From: Oxyruncus cristatus | Lineage: Eukaryota > Chordata > Aves > Passeriformes > Cotingidae | Length of the DNA: 64,000 bases | Direction: 5' to 3' | Assembly: GCA_013399855.1 (NCBI GenBank) | Contig: VXAY01005262.1 | Coordinates: 394,175 to 458,174 of the forward strand | Shown: piece after piece, positions 1 to 10,099 of the stretch | Layout: each line of letters begins with the position of its first letter | Numbering within the stretch: position 1 is the first letter of the stretch | Made by a program: the position numbers and the translations under genes | Notes under the pieces: generated by a model | Database searches by the model: none | What the model saw: only the letters and a program-made list of their open reading frames with translations | What the model was told of the DNA's origin: nothing

Positions 1-171
1 CCGCCGCCGCCGCACCGGGACGGGCGCGCTCCCGCCGAGCCCCGTCCGGAGCGGAGCGGAGCGGAGCGTTCCGGGCAGCCGGGAGCGGCGGCGGGACCGC
101 CCGCACCGCCCGAGCCTTGGTGCGCCCCTCCTGACCCCACAGGAGCCGTGCCGTGCCGCCAGGCCCTCCAG
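1..171 (+). other. Candidate untranslated first exon (3' end only)
   Basis: The GC-rich block ends at a sequence resembling a splice donor, CCAG followed by GTGGGG, with the G of the exon at 171 and GT at 172-173. Beyond it GC content and CpG density drop. If the CpG island drives plus-strand transcription, this would be the end of exon 1 and most of the window would be intron 1. The donor is not a strong match to GTRAGT, and no partner exon has been recognised, so this is inference from position and composition. Confidence 0.25.
48..68. repeat. Short GGAGC pentamer tandem repeat
   Basis: About four perfect copies of the pentamer GGAGC lie inside the CpG island, next to the CCG run at 1-12. 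Such G-rich micro-repeats are common in GC-rich vertebrate 5' untranslated regions and may be length-polymorphic. Confidence 0.85.
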
Positions 172-665
172 GTGGGGGTGGGATCCGCTGGAACTCGTCT
201 GCAGCTGCGTTGGCACCTCGTACCCCGAGCTCGGTCTGCGAAAATCCTCAGACAGACACGATCTTTCAAAACTCGCAGTCACGTTAAGATAGAACTTCCC
301 GCACCTTCGGGGCGAGGAGAGACATAGGCTCGCAGGTCGTCTCTAAGCGCTGCTGGAGGCACATTGCGGTGCCGCCTGCCCGTGGTATCCCATTTTGTAA
401 GGATCGTGTACTCTTCCCTCTTTCTGGCTTCTGTCTTTTAAACAGCAACTGTATGTTAACTCAAAGCTTTCACTGACATCTGGTTGCTTTCCCGAATTAG
501 TTAAATTTAATTTAGAAATGAGCAAGGTGCATAAATAGTTCAATTACCTTTTCAGCGTAGCTGACTCCATATTTGAGTTCCATCTGCTATCCAGTTGACC
601 TAATTCATCTAATTTTGTAATGCTAGCTTTATTCCCTAGACTTGAATAACACTGCTTTTTAGGTT
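172..665. other. Gene-free stretch: CpG-island shore
   Basis: GC content declines from island level to genomic background. The minus strand has a 66-codon open frame (343-543) without family resemblance. I see no exon with two usable splice sites and no repeat family before the LTR that starts at 666. Confidence 0.6.
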
Positions 666-1470
666 TGTATTAGCTGCATGTTGCAAGGTTTCGGTAGAGG
701 GAGTGGGACAGGGACTGAAGGGTGGGAAGAGGTGTTGGGGCAATCCCGGGTTGGGAACAGCTGATTCCTGCCAGCTCCACACTGGAGACACTGCCGGCCA
801 CAGCTAAGCCCTTCAGCAGCGCTAGTGGTGCCTCTGTGAAAGCATAGCTAAGAAAGGGCAGAAAATGCTGTGTGGAGAGAGGAGGTGGGAACAGAATAGG
901 TAAGAAAAGACAGGGAACACCAAGGTCAGAGAGAGAGAAGGTGGTGCTCTCCGCGGCAGAGCACTGCAGACCCTGGAAAACCTATGCCAGGGCAAATGGA
1001 TATACCCAAAGGAACTGTGGCAAGCCCACACCTGAGCACATTTTCCTGAAGGACTGCAGCCCATGGAAAAGCCATGCCAGAGTAGAGGAAAAGTGTGAGA
1101 AGGAGGGAGAAGTGAACAGAAACTTTTATATACTGACTGTGTGCTCTCTCAATTCCCCCTGTGCTGGTCAGGAAGAGGAGTGTGGAATGAGGTTGAGCCT
1201 GGGGAAATGGGGAAGAAAAGGAGTTGTTTTAATGTGCATCTTGTTTCCCACTACTCAAATTAGCTATTACACTTTTATTTTAATTGACAAGAAATTAACC
1301 TCCTAGTCAAGTTTGTTTTGTCAGCAACAGTAATTGGTAAAGAGTATTCCTGATTTCATGTTAACCCGTGAGCTTTCTCATTCCAGTTCTTCCTATACTT
1401 ATCCTAAAAGGGAGAGGGCTGTGAGCAGCTGGGTGAGCATTTGGCTATTAGCCAAAACTAACCCACCATA
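666..1470 (+). mobile_element. Solo LTR of an avian endogenous retrovirus (ERVL-type), plus strand
   Basis: An 805-bp element begins TGTAT and ends CCATA, so its terminal CA has decayed to TA. It is flanked by a perfect 5-bp duplication, AGGTT at 661-665 and again at 1471-1475. Five-bp duplications are typical of ERVL-class integration. The layout matches an LTR family I know from bird genomes: a TTGCAAGGTTT-like start, a middle rich in TGCAG-CCC-TGGA blocks, a late pyrimidine/ATT segment and an ACCCACCA end. No retroviral internal sequence adjoins either side, so this is a solo LTR left by recombination between two LTRs. The place where I expect the polyadenylation signal reads AAGAAA (1289-1294) rather than AATAAA, consistent with decay. 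Open frames inside it (872-1306 plus, 822-1064 minus) are not genes. Confidence 0.85.
963..1089 (+). repeat. Imperfect duplication inside the LTR, 90-bp period
   Basis: A ~37-base block starting ACTGCAG at 963 recurs at 1053 with roughly nine mismatches. The spacing is 90 bp. Both copies carry the order ACTGCAG, TGGAAAA, ATGCCAG. I regard it as an internal duplication characteristic of this LTR family rather than something specific to this copy. Confidence 0.7.
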
Positions 1471-4400
1471 AGGTTGCTGAGTATGTTAAGAGAACAATCC
1501 TGGTGTAGTAGCTGGACGTGCTTTCTGTGGTAAAAAATCATTTACTTTCAGACTTGGAACTAAGGAAAAGTCCATCAAGAGATTCTCAGATCCGATAAGC
1601 AGAAAAATGCCACTTCATGCAAAAAGAGATGTGATTATGAGATTGTGACTGATTTCAGAAAGTTTTTATTTTGGTCATAAAGTGTAACTACAGACATATA
1701 GTGAAGTATTAAATAAATCCACTAGCCTGCATCATACAGTACATAATATATGCCATTTTGTTCCTAAACCTGTATCACTAAAATCAATGAAAATCCTGTA
1801 ACCACTCTGACAGATACAGAAGATGATTGCCAGATTAGGATTTATGTGCCTAACTCTGAAAATGCTACCTATACAGAATGATATTATATTCTGTAATAAA
1901 TGAATCATAAAATTTAAAGCAAAGGGACTGTACAGAGGCTAAATAAGAATCAATAAAACAGTCATGTTATTCTCAGAGTGGGTTATAGAGTCAGTCCTTA
2001 ATACAATCATTCTCTGACAATCCAGTTTGTATTTGTCAGTCTTAATGTTAATTTTTTACAAATTGCTTTGCCCTTTGGCAAAGAAATTTCTCTATAAAGC
2101 TAATGATTTATTTTTTCTAAGAATTACTTATTTAAGCTTTTTTAACAGCATCCCAATCCTTTGTGTTTTCACTTACCTAGCAATCAAGGTAATTTATTTT
2201 GGTTTTGCTTCATCTCTGTTTGACATTTTCATACAGATAATATTAGTTAGTACTTTTAACTCATGGTGCATCTTTCCTTAGGAGAGGAATAAGTGTCTAG
2301 AATTTGCATTCAGTAAAAATCCTTAGAAAAGGGATCTCTGGTGTGGGTTGGGTTTTACAAAAGTTTCACCGCAATTTGTCTAAAAAGTGATCTTGAACAC
2401 CTATGACTGCAGTTTCCACTGACAACACATACTAATGATCAATTATATGTAATTTTGCCTGAACCAAGCTATTTGAAGCCTTTAATAATTCTAAATGTAT
2501 TCCTTATAATTTTAAGCACTCTGATCTCCACATAATTGGTTTAAGAGCCTCATTCTGATCAAGGACTTTACACAAGTTAGTAATTCCATTTATTCAAGCA
2601 CACAAGAAATGATACTTGATTGAAATGGCATTTTGAAGATACAAAACTAAGAAGTTTTCCTTTTTTTCCTTGATAATTTCACTTCTCTTCAAAGATTAGA
2701 CATATGTCTCTTTAGAAATATTCTTTCCTTTATTTTAAACATACATACATTTCTCACAGAAAATATATCTATATTTTTACATACTTATGTGTCTAACAGT
2801 AGCATCTTTAGGATGTGACAGGGAATCAGTTAATCCAGCAGTGACAAGAGAATAAAACTAATGGTAGCAGGTACATAATTTTAAACTTAGAGTTTAGACA
2901 CTGCCTCATAGCTCTTTTCATCACTGTCCAGTCAGAAAGCACTGCTGTTATTAGTAAAAATGTCTTTCTTCTTGATTTTAAAATATTATCTATTTTTTTA
3001 GTTTTTGGTAATCTAAATTTTTCAAATAGTAGGACTTACTAATTTAGAATCGTAAATCTTCACGTTGCTTTACCTCTGACTAGCTGATGGATCCTACGGG
3101 GATGTAGCGAGGAAGATGGCGTAGCTGGCAATATACTTGCACGTTACAAGATTGGTGTAAGCAATTTTGATGTTGCACAAGGAAAAGGATGGAGAGATGA
3201 AAAAAGAGGGAGTATACATTTAAATATGTATTTTGTGTACACATCTGTATGTTATATGAAAGGGTGTTGGAATTATGTAAAATATGCATCAAGAGATATA
3301 TTGAAAGAAAAGTTTGTATGTATAGGTTAATGATGAAACCGAAGGAACATGCTGAGAAATAGGAAATAGAAAGAAATTTATTCCCTGAACATTGTGTCTG
3401 CACAAGTGCTTTACTCACCTCCTGCAAATGAAGAATGTGTTCACTTAAGTCATTAAAGCATGGAGTTAAGTTTATTCAAATAACGTAGCCCTTGCAATTA
3501 AAATAGTTTTTGAAAATTATGTTGAAGGGAATCCCATAGGAACATCTAGATATCCCATTGCCCACAAGCAAAACCGGATATACCTTGTCACTGCTGGCAG
3601 ATGTTGACCTAAATCTATTTTTAGACCACAGAGGTAGGGTCTGTCAGTGGCAGAAACTCCACACTAATCTATGTCAGTGAGTTTAGCTAGTCTAACTTCA
3701 GAAGAGGTTTCCAATACCTGAAACAAGCTGATCTTGCTGCAATTTAAGCTTATAATTTATGGTGAATCCTATTCACCAAAAGCATGAAGAACAAATTACT
3801 CTCTTCCTCTGTTCAGCAGTTTTTTCCATATTGGAAACTATTGTAATCCCACTGCCTGTGATCTGTTTATTACCATATTACCTTGGTTTTTTTATACCAC
3901 GGTTTTGAGATCTCTGATCACTTTATTATCCCATTGAATCTTTTAAATCTGGCTACATGGTTTTTCATTGTCAATGTCTAGAACACTAGAATACCACTGA
4001 ACAGAGAAGGATTACTTCATCAACATAAAGGATTTTGGCTTGATAGGATTTGCATCCTTTTGGTATCTTCCAGACACTTAGACACAGTGTGCTGAATTCC
4101 CTGTCCCCATGTTTTCTAGAAATTGAGAGTAGAACAATAGGAGTTTCATTTTCTGATCCTTTTTCAATACACTTTTTTGAAGGTCCCTTTCTAAAGGAGA
4201 CCTTTCCATTTGCTTTTTTTTTACAGTCCTCTGGTCCCCACTTGTTCTGTACAGTTTCTCAAAAGCAGTGGCTAACAATTCTTAGATCCTTTCAAAAAAA
4301 TCTGTGAATATTCAGGGGCAGAGTTCATCAGATAATTGCAACAATCAAATTTTTACAAAATTTACAAAATAGAGTAATTACAGATGAAGTCTTATCTAAG

Positions 4401-7400
4401 CACTTTCTTTTTTCTTGTCACTGCTGTAGTAACGGAGCAAAGCATCTATATGCCATTAATGATTGGTACATAGGTTTTAAAAGTATTGTTTCTTCCCTTT
4501 TTCTTCTTACTACATTCTTCCTCCACAGTGGGACAATTCCTTTTCTTTTACCTTCTTTATACTAATACATACTATGTTTGCAATTATTTCTTATTAACCT
4601 TGATGTCTTTTGTTACCTTCATCTTAGCTTCCCCTTGACTTTTGCTACTTGTGTCTTAAACTGCTTTGAAGTATTCATCTCTCATTCTTCTTTGACTTTC
4701 ATCTTCTACTTCAGGCCATTGAAGACTTCAAGTTTTAGTATATTTGGTCTTCTCTGACTTTTCCTATTCTTCTGCTGTTGCTGCAATTTAATCCTTAATA
4801 TTTTTCCTGTAGGGTAAATGCTCCAACGTGCCCATATTTCTCATTCTTCATGAATATGATTAGATTGCTAAACACCTGTGGGTCTCTGCTAACACAAGTA
4901 GTGTCAAAAAGCCATAAACCACAAAGATCCAGAAAGCATGGGAGCTGTGCTGACCAGCATTAAGCACTCATCCATCTGTTCTTATTGACAGCCTTCAGAA
5001 TAAGGCATTGATATATGGACCTGTCCAACATCGGGGCAGAAGATCACCTCAAGACAGGTCTAAGCAAAGTCCTCCTCACAAGCTTACAGCTAAAACAGAA
5101 AATATCTTATGGTGCAACATCTCTGCCTGACATTTTTTCTAATCTTTCTGACGTTCTGTATAGCCCCAAAAGCCACAGCAGATGCAACAGGAGCTCACAT
5201 AGATAAATCCTGGAATTCAGGCCTTCAAAAATAGGAGAATTTCATGGGGTTTCTTCATCCAAAGATGTTAAACACAAAAGGATCTGGCTTTTTATGTAAC
5301 ACAAACTGCAGAAATTTAACTTCCCCAACCAACCTCAACAACTCGTACTTGACCAAGCCTATTCAAGAAAAATACCTTATCTAGATAAGAAACCTAATTT
5401 TTCATTTTGACTACTGAATGTTTTAAGTTGTCATTGTCAAAGTTAAGTCTATGTCTTTGGGAAAGCATGCAATGAAATTTTGTATTTCCTGATGTTCAAA
5501 AATTAGAAACTTTTCATGTCCAGTGAACAATTTAACTGTACATTAAAATTTAGAACAGAGTAAGCAGTGTCTTGCTGCCAAGGACAATTTTCTACATGTC
5601 AGTTCTTTCAGATGAAGTTTATTCATTATAAATTGAAAAGTCTTCTCATTTGGCTGTTCTCAGTAGTTCCATAAAAAATATGAATCTTTTTCTTTACAGG
5701 AGTTTCATCTGGTACACAGCACAACTTACAGAGGAAGGCGAACATCTCCCTATGCCCTAGTCCCAGAGTCACCTTTCAAAGCAAACATTTTATGCAGCAG
5801 ATTTCCTGTGAACAAAACAGTCATGACACTGTAAGATAGATGGACCATTTGAAGCAATGCCTGTTAAGACCTTCACAATCTCCTTGAAAACACACCTTCC
5901 TAGTTTAAGCAACTCTAGCAATTTGATATGTGCCTTATACAGAAGTATTCATCTTCAAGAGCTGTGGCTCGATTTTCAGACTTGGCTTTATTTAAGCACC
6001 AAAAAATATTGGGCATCTAACTGCATTTGTGTGTTGGATGGTGACCTGTTTTAACCATCTCACACCATAAAATCTCAATGAAAGCAATTCAGAAGTTGGG
6101 TAGGTTGTGAGCTTTGAATTCTCTAAATTTCTTCCTTTTTAATAATATAGGAACATTCTTGAGTTCAGGTTCCCTTATCAGCAGAGTGGACTCATATGTC
6201 ACTATATGCCTCTGATTGTATTTTTACTTATCATTCTAGATATGCTTTGGAAATTAAGAATTTTGGCTTTAGTGAATAATGTTATTAGTAGTGTAGATAT
6301 GACAAGCTATATGATGTTTTTGTTCAGATATGTGATTTTGTTCCTTCTGGTCCCAAGGGGAGAAAAAAAATGTTTACTTCACAATTTTCTATAATTAGAT
6401 ATCCTAGAAGTTTGAGGAGTATGTCAGCAGTTTTCTAATTCATAACCCCTGTAGTTTATGTTTTCCGAAGTATGTGACTAAAGGTCTTCCACAAATGTTT
6501 TTCATTCTCAGGCAAAAATGAGAAATAAGAATAAACAAAGAAAATGACGCACTTCTGGTATTTTACCCACTGAAACTTTTTTTCCTGTTTGCTCAAATAT
6601 GTGGGTCAGAAATACAGATGTACCGTCTGAGTTATGCTCAACCAAAGGTACTGTGGGCGATAGTATGATTTGAAAAGTATATTTGGCTTGGATAACCTTA
6701 TTTCATTATGGATTTTCAGGCCTGAAATAAGTTCTAAGAATAATTTTGCAAATACACTTGTTTAACTAACCTGACCAAGTATTTCTAGGGCAGACAAAAC
6801 TAAAGGATGAAGTATGTAATAAAACTGTTATATCTTCATTCTTTCAAATAAGAATGAAAATAACATGGAAAAAAATGCATATTACATGGCAGCAGAATTT
6901 TGGAGTTTTTTTTCATTTTGTCTCTGAAACAAGCACTCCTGTTTTCCCTGACTTTTAAGAAAAGTCTCTGTAACATACAGTTTGAAAAAAACATTAATTA
7001 TTCTAATCATTGTGGTTGATTAAACAGGTAGGGGTCCCTTTTTTATTCTTCATTTACCACTTTTTCCTCCTTCCTGAGAGTTCTGCACAGCTGGAGATTT
7101 TCAGCCCCATTATAGCTTCCTCATTTTAGTAAAGTTCTTTTGGCATGCTAATTAATCTCTTTCCTAATATTTACTCTCCCTGACCACAAGCCATTGTCTG
7201 CTCTTATATCTTATTTTGAAGAGACAGGGTTCTTGAAATTCTTGAATGTCTCTCTTAACGATAGCTCTAGCCTATACATAATGTAGCAAGCAAGAAAATT
7301 ATTTAATGACAACTTTCTAACCTTGAGATATTTTTCGTGGTTTTTTTAACGTGGCTCTGCTTTCCTTTTTTTTTTTTTTGTGCAAAACTGTGTTTAGCGT

Positions 7401-7863
7401 TTTTTTTTGTTAAATAATTCTAATAATGTGTAAAAATGTTCAAAGTAAGTTGTCATTTATGAAGAAAGCTGTCTTTTATAAAAGTGTTTTACATGAGAAA
7501 TAGAAACTAGGCATATGGTTTTGGAGATCAAAGATAGGTAGCTACAAATTTGGTGTAATCTCATGTTTCTGAAAGATGGAAGTCTTTCCACCTTAAAAAG
7601 GAACCGAAGTCTTCACCAAAGCAAAAGTTAAGCTGATGAAAATAGAACCATCTTAGCCCTTTCTTCTGTCAGCAACTGGACAAAGGCTTTCCCGCACAAG
7701 TATCCTGTATTTTATAGTGATGACAGGTTTACCTGCAATACTTTGTTGACTAACTGTAGGCTGATGAATTAACCTATATAATTAGCTAGCAACAGTACTG
7801 TTATTTTTAGAGTTTGGTTGAACCTACCATGCATCATCCACCTGAAATAACTCTTTACTATCG
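1471..7863. other. Gene-free AT-rich stretch
   Basis: The sequence is plain AT-rich DNA with many short T and A runs. Open frames on either strand stay near or below 115 codons and none resembles a known family. A minus-strand GAG/GTGAGT donor at about 3417 sits only three bases beyond an acceptor-like CAG and is not a usable exon. No RNA gene or recognisable repeat was seen. Old, highly diverged repeats could be present without being visible by eye. Confidence 0.6.
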
Positions 7864-8745
7864 GATCATAGAATTTTTTTAGGTTAGAGAAGACAGTCGA
7901 GATCAAGTCCATCCATTAACTGAGCACTGCCAATCCCACCCCAAACCATGACCCTAAGTGCCACATCTACACATCTTTTAAATTACTCCAGGGATGGTGA
8001 CTCAACCACTTTCCTGGGCAGCCTGTTCCCATGCTTGATAACCATTTGTTGAAAACTGTATAAGTTTTTCCTGATATCCAGTCTAAACCTCCCCTGGTGC
8101 AGCTTGAGGCCATTTCCTCTTGTACTTTCACTTGTAATTTGGGAGAAGAGACCGACCCCCATCTCACCTCACACCCTTCTTTCAGGTAATTGTAGAGAAT
8201 GTTAAGGTGTGCCCTGATCCTCCTTTTCTCCAGGTTAAACAGCCCAAACTCCCTCAGCCGCTTCTCATAGGACTTGGGCTCCAGACCTTTCACTAGCTTC
8301 ATTGCCCTTCTCTGGACACACTCCTGCACCTCATTGTCTTTCCTGTAGTAAGGGGCCCAAAACAACACAAGATTCGAGGTGAGGCCTCACCAGTGCCAAG
8401 TACAGGGGGATGATCACTGCTGTGGTCCTGCTGATACAATCTCATGCTCTGATACAACCCAGGATGCCATTGGCCTTTTTGGCCACCTGGACACACTGCT
8501 GGCTCAAGTTCAGGTGGCTGTCAACCAGCACCCACAGGTCCTTTTCCGCTGAGCTGCTTTCCAGCTGCTCTTCCCCAAACCAGTAGTACTGGGGTTGTGG
8601 TAACCCAGGTGCAGGACCCAGCATTTGGCCTTATTGAGCCTCAAAACTGGCCTCAGCTCATTGATCCAGCCTATCCAGATCCCTCTGTAGAGCCTTCCAT
8701 CCCTCAGCAGATCAACACTCCCACCCAACTTGATGTATATCTGGG
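7864..8745 (-). mobile_element. CR1 LINE fragment, 3' part, minus strand
   Basis: This is the 3' portion of a CR1 non-LTR retrotransposon. Its 3' end lies at the low coordinate, where a remnant of the terminal ATTCTATGATCC-type sequence is seen around 7864-7873. The body encodes the C-terminal part of the reverse transcriptase/ORF2 protein. Four overlapping minus-strand frames (8728-8510, 8624-8442, 8496-8299, 8368-7967) give recognisable CR1 blocks in order, including GGSVDLL, WLTAT-type, [17 protein letters not shown] and LREFGLFNLEKRR. Having to switch frames shows at least three frameshifts. The element is 5'-truncated near 8745, the usual outcome of incomplete target-primed reverse transcription. 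It is dead. The exact 5' border is uncertain by a few tens of bases. Confidence 0.93.
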
Positions 8746-9661
8746 AGACTGTGCAGATTCAAAAGAATTTTGCTATTAAGGTCAAGCTTTGCTTACTTAT
8801 CATGTTACATTTTGAAGCGAAGTGTAAGCATTAAAGGAATCTGTATTACAACAGAAGAGGAATCTTGTCCACTTCCACGGTTGAATTACAGACCACATCT
8901 CTTCTTTGGCTCTGTTTCTATCCCTGTGTAAGACATTTCAGAATTACATGGGTTTACTTTACTGGCTTTTCTTCCTCGAAACCCCATTTTGTGTTGAAGC
9001 CAAGTCCATTTCTAATCAAATACATAATTTGAAAAGAGCATACCTTTGTGCCCATTATATTAATTTGTTTTGGGCCTGTAGGCATTATTACACGTTGTAT
9101 GTCTTACCTTGTTAACGATTCATTTAAAAGGGAGAGGAGGCTACACAATTATGTAAAATTTCTTTACAAATAATCTTAAAATGAAGTCTAGGTCTCTGAA
9201 ATTTTTTTTTTCCTTTTTTTTTTTTTTAATGAATGTGCTGTAATCATTAAACTTAGATTTTAACAGTAAGTTAAATTCATCATATATCTTGAAAAAAATA
9301 AGGTAGAATTTTTAGGATATAACTCAGAAAAGGCTCTGCACATTTCTATCCAATTTTTACATATGAAAATATGGAATTTACTGCAGGAAAAAAGAAACTT
9401 CCAATGACACATTTGTTACAGGCCCCGTTTACAGAAATTTTATTTATTAAAACCACCAGTACCTGTCTCATCTTTCTGTCACTTCCTGTCTTTCAAATTC
9501 ACTTCCTCCTAATTAATTTCCTTTTCTGTGATTTTCAGAATACAGATTCCTAGTTTCTCTGTTACTTACTCCTTTTCATCTTTTTATCTTCTCTCACTGT
9601 CTTCAGTTAACTGCTTTGGCTGTATTTTATCTTAATGATCACATAAAGTGATCTATTTCAG
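8746..9661. other. Gene-free stretch
   Basis: AT-rich DNA with T tracts at 9201-9230 and pyrimidine-rich runs. Open frames reach only about 69 codons. Nothing recognisable. Confidence 0.6.
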
Positions 9662-10099
9662 AAGCGGAAAATTGAGCGTGGAACAATGCCACCACAACAA
9701 CAAACAACACTGTGCTGTAGAGTACAGTTGCCCTTCCAGATTACGGGGGCTGATGAAGCTATTGGGAGTGGATTGGTACAAATTTATAAATTATTGAAGT
9801 GGCCAGCCAAATCTCTCTATATTGAACTGGACATTTTGAATTGGCAGCAGTGTTTCACAATTGGCAGCTTGTATTCATCAGGACATCTAGGAACTAAATA
9901 TTTTTCTATTTATAGAAAAAACCCTATATTTCATAAATATATGATCATTCTTGTAACTGTTTTAATTTTTTCATCGCCTTCAATACATCAACAATCAGAC
10001 AAAAACGTTCCAAAACAAACAAACAAAACCCCACAAACAAACCCAAACCCACAGAAAATACAAGAAAGGAACTCCAGTTCTGTGGTATACTCAAATTAA
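9662..10099 (+). other. Open frame behind a splice-acceptor-like site, product unknown
   Basis: An AG at 9660-9661 preceded by a short pyrimidine run could act as a splice acceptor. The frame then stays open for 145 codons, with an ATG at 9686, to a stop at 10099. The first 90 residues have mixed composition (KRKIERG, then MPPQQQ). The last ~30 run into a CAAA-type simple repeat and are low complexity. I recognise no domain. No AATAAA or donor stands out downstream. Frames of this length are expected about once by chance in this much AT-rich DNA, so it is most likely not coding. Confidence 0.12.
10011..10052 (+). repeat. CAAA/CCCAAA low-complexity tract
   Basis: A run of CAAA units grading into CCCAAA-like units. 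Similar A3-4C tracts occur at 47337-47460 and 49861-49880. Confidence 0.8.

Larger units (their letters stand above)
1..330. promoter_or_regulatory. CpG island, probable promoter, cut by the left window edge
   Basis: The first ~170 bases are almost pure G+C with dense CpG dinucleotides, including a CCG triplet run at 1-12 and GC-box-like motifs. CpG density falls off over the next 150 bases. This contrasts sharply with the AT-rich, CpG-poor remainder of the window. In birds such islands normally mark transcription start sites. There is no ATG on the plus strand and no CAT (minus-strand ATG) in 1-171, so any transcript starting here is untranslated at this point. Direction cannot be fixed: a donor-like site at 171/172 favours plus-strand transcription into the window, but divergent transcription is possible. 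The downstream gene is not identifiable. Confidence 0.75.

Noticed and set aside
872..1306. 145-codon plus-strand open frame (and an 81-codon minus frame at 822-1064)
   Set aside because: Both lie wholly inside the solo LTR 666-1470, and their repeated motif comes from the LTR's 90-bp duplication.
3410..3427. Minus-strand donor GAG/GTGAGT with an adjacent acceptor CAG
   Set aside because: Only three bases separate acceptor and donor, too short for a credible exon.
7967..8728. Minus-strand open frames that could be annotated as a reverse-transcriptase gene
   Set aside because: They are fragments of one frameshifted, 5'-truncated CR1 element.
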